Part shown: positions 63,101 to 64,000 of the stretch, piece after piece
How positions within the stretch are numbered: position 1 is the first letter of the stretch
How the letters are laid out: the number at the start of each line of letters is the position of its first letter
From: Sodiomyces alkalinus F11
Taxonomy: Eukaryota; Ascomycota; Sordariomycetes; Glomerellales; Plectosphaerellaceae
Length of the DNA stretch: 64,000 nucleotides
Assembly (NCBI RefSeq): GCF_003711515.1
Contig: NW_021167081.1
Span: 62,001 to 126,000 of the forward strand
Direction: 5' to 3'
Program-made: the position numbers and the translations under genes
The notes under the pieces: generated by a model
What the model was told of the DNA's origin: nothing
Databases searched by the model: none
The model's input: only the letters and a program-made list of their open reading frames with translations

Positions 63101-63588
63101 TCGACATGGCCACTGAGACCCTGGACGATGATGGCTTCGAGTTTCCGCAGGCGCTTCTGGAGGGCCATCTCGCGTTCGCTCGAGCCCTTGGGCGGGGCGT
63201 TGGGGTCGCGCGGACGAGGTCGTCTCGGGGCACGACCAGGTGCAGGGAATATGCACTGGATATGGGCGCGGCGGCAGTTGGAGCAGGGCATCTGTTTGTC
63301 GCATCGCACCTTGCGGCGTCGACAGGTCACGCAGCTGCGAGGGTTCAGGAGAGGGGCGCCGGAGGGAGTGGTTGCGACGGGCTGGTCGGGGGAGATGATG
63401 GTGGTGCCCGGCAAGCGGCAGAGAGAGGCGGCATCGAGGGAGGCGGACGGGTCATTGTAGTTGGGAACTGCGCCGGGGTTCCTGTTGATATCTCCGTGGG
63501 CATGTGTGATTGTGCCGGGGGGGGTGGTCGGGTGCTGGGCGGGCACTGTCGCGAAGGACATGTGATTTGGCGGTGTTACGTTCTCCAT
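60196..63588 (-). CDS. Large Zn(II)2Cys6 transcription factor with Fungal_trans-type middle region
   Basis: Two exons, 63588-62782 and 62652-60196, give 1087 residues. Zinc cluster: Cys86, 89, 96, 102, 105 and 112, spacing C-x2-C-x6-C-x5-C-x2-C-x6-C, with basic RRRKVR. A coiled dimerisation helix follows (EREMALQKRLRKLEAIIVQG, about 137-157). The middle region (about 330-680) has the Fungal_trans signature: FSVYYATITSLEEEDV, LGLHRDGLKLGLPPFEVEMR, RRLWWAICALDLRSTEE. The C-terminus is disordered, with poly-Gly, poly-Pro, poly-Thr and poly-Gln runs and an acidic tail (DNVDMNLDLEDINW), a likely activation domain. Target unknown. An in-frame extension upstream without ATG passes through a poly-A tract; ATG at 63588 was chosen. 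The copia 3' LTR ends 100 bp beyond the stop codon. Confidence 0.92.
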
Positions 63589-64000
63589 GACGCACAGAGA
63601 GGCCGGTGCTGGCGAACCAAAAAAAAAAAAAAAAAAAAAGAAGAAGAAGAAGAAGAAAGGGGGGTTAGGCGCAATGGATCTTGTGAGAGGGGCTCGGTTC
63701 ACTTCGGTCGTGGCTCTTCGGAGCGAGGAGGCGGCGTTGGTGGTCGACGTTTGTCGTAAGAGAGTAAAAGTAGTAGGTGTAATAGGTGTGTATCTTTGAG
63801 GGCACGCTGTTTCCGCTCACTGCACCGTCACGACATGCATCTGGGTCGAAGCGAGGGAAGGATCGAGCCGGCGATATTGAAAAGCGAGAGGGAAAATAAT
63901 GGTAAAATGGCAAAAGGAAAGGCGAGAAACGACAAAGTCGTGCGGAGTGAAATGATGCACGTGTTGAGATGGCGAAGAATATAACGAGCGAGCGGGAGAC
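63589..64000. other. 5' flank of the large Zn2Cys6 gene
   Basis: Starts with A-rich sequence and an AAG run (63620-63658; T-rich on the gene strand), then promoter sequence to the end of the window. No other gene seen. Confidence 0.5.

Noticed and set aside
1..64000. CRISPR arrays, bacterial operons, rRNA genes
   Set aside because: The tandem repeats seen are micro- or minisatellites without spacers; intron-bearing genes show a eukaryotic genome; no rRNA-like sequence noticed.

Overview
The window is nuclear DNA of a filamentous ascomycete, most likely a Sordariomycete. Genes are intron-rich (introns mostly 55-290 nt, GTRNGT donors, CTAAC-type branch sites, YAG acceptors). Coding third positions are GC-rich. 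The protein set (single-gene mitochondrial/cytosolic cyclophilin, CBM-less GH6 cellobiohydrolase, two Zn2Cys6 regulators, ankyrin/CorA-like fusion, SLX4) fits that group. A large AT-rich, stop-riddled retrotransposon carries the C-to-T/G-to-A signature of repeat-induced point mutation (RIP). I cannot fix genus or species by eye.

Layout. 0.3-1.6 kb: dual-start cyclophilin (-). 4.1-5.9 kb: ENTH-domain clathrin adaptor, ENT3-like (+). 7.7-9.0 kb: four-pass membrane protein whose reading frame continues 215 codons past an in-frame TGA (+). 9.3-11.4 kb: Zn2Cys6 regulator (-). 12.0-12.6 kb: non-autonomous DNA transposon with ~120-136 bp terminal inverted repeats and a 10-bp target duplication. 14.2-14.9 kb: unknown protein (+). 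15.6-17.0 kb: secreted GH6 cellulase (-). 19.0-20.1 kb: NAD-type SDR (-). 21.6-23.5 kb: MFS/TRI12-like transporter (+). 24.8-25.9 kb: small cytosolic protein with an intron expanded by a purine repeat and a sequence gap (+). 26.7-27.1 kb: ribosomal protein S21 (-), divergent from SLX4 (27.6-30.4 kb, +). 31.0-32.3 kb: NUDT19-like Nudix hydrolase ending in a peroxisomal SKL (+). 34.6-34.9 kb: candidate 66-residue spliced gene (+). 36.0-38.0 kb: Sti1/Hop co-chaperone (+). 39.0-43.2 kb: ankyrin-CorA-like membrane protein (+). 43.6-45.7 kb: SLC6-type symporter (-). 47.7-49.9 kb: GH125 mannosidase (-). 51.2-51.7 kb: weak ORF (-). 52.0-52.7 kb: small Nudix hydrolase (-). 52.96-60.10 kb: Ty1/copia LTR retrotransposon with LTRs, target duplication and an antisense ORF. 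60.2-63.6 kb: large Zn2Cys6 regulator (-).

The genes do not form an obvious pathway or metabolic cluster: housekeeping genes (cyclophilin, ENT3, RPS21, SLX4, STI1) alternate with accessory ones (GH6, SDR, MFS, regulators). TCACGTGA occurs upstream of three housekeeping loci. The points most worth following are the antisense ORF inside the RIP-mutated copia element, the Mutator-like miniature element, the in-frame TGA codons followed by coding-like sequence in two genes, and the short spliced gene at 34.6 kb. Three runs of N (572-621, 24983-25217, 57833-58494) limit what can be read. All exon coordinates are hand-derived from reading frame plus splice consensus.
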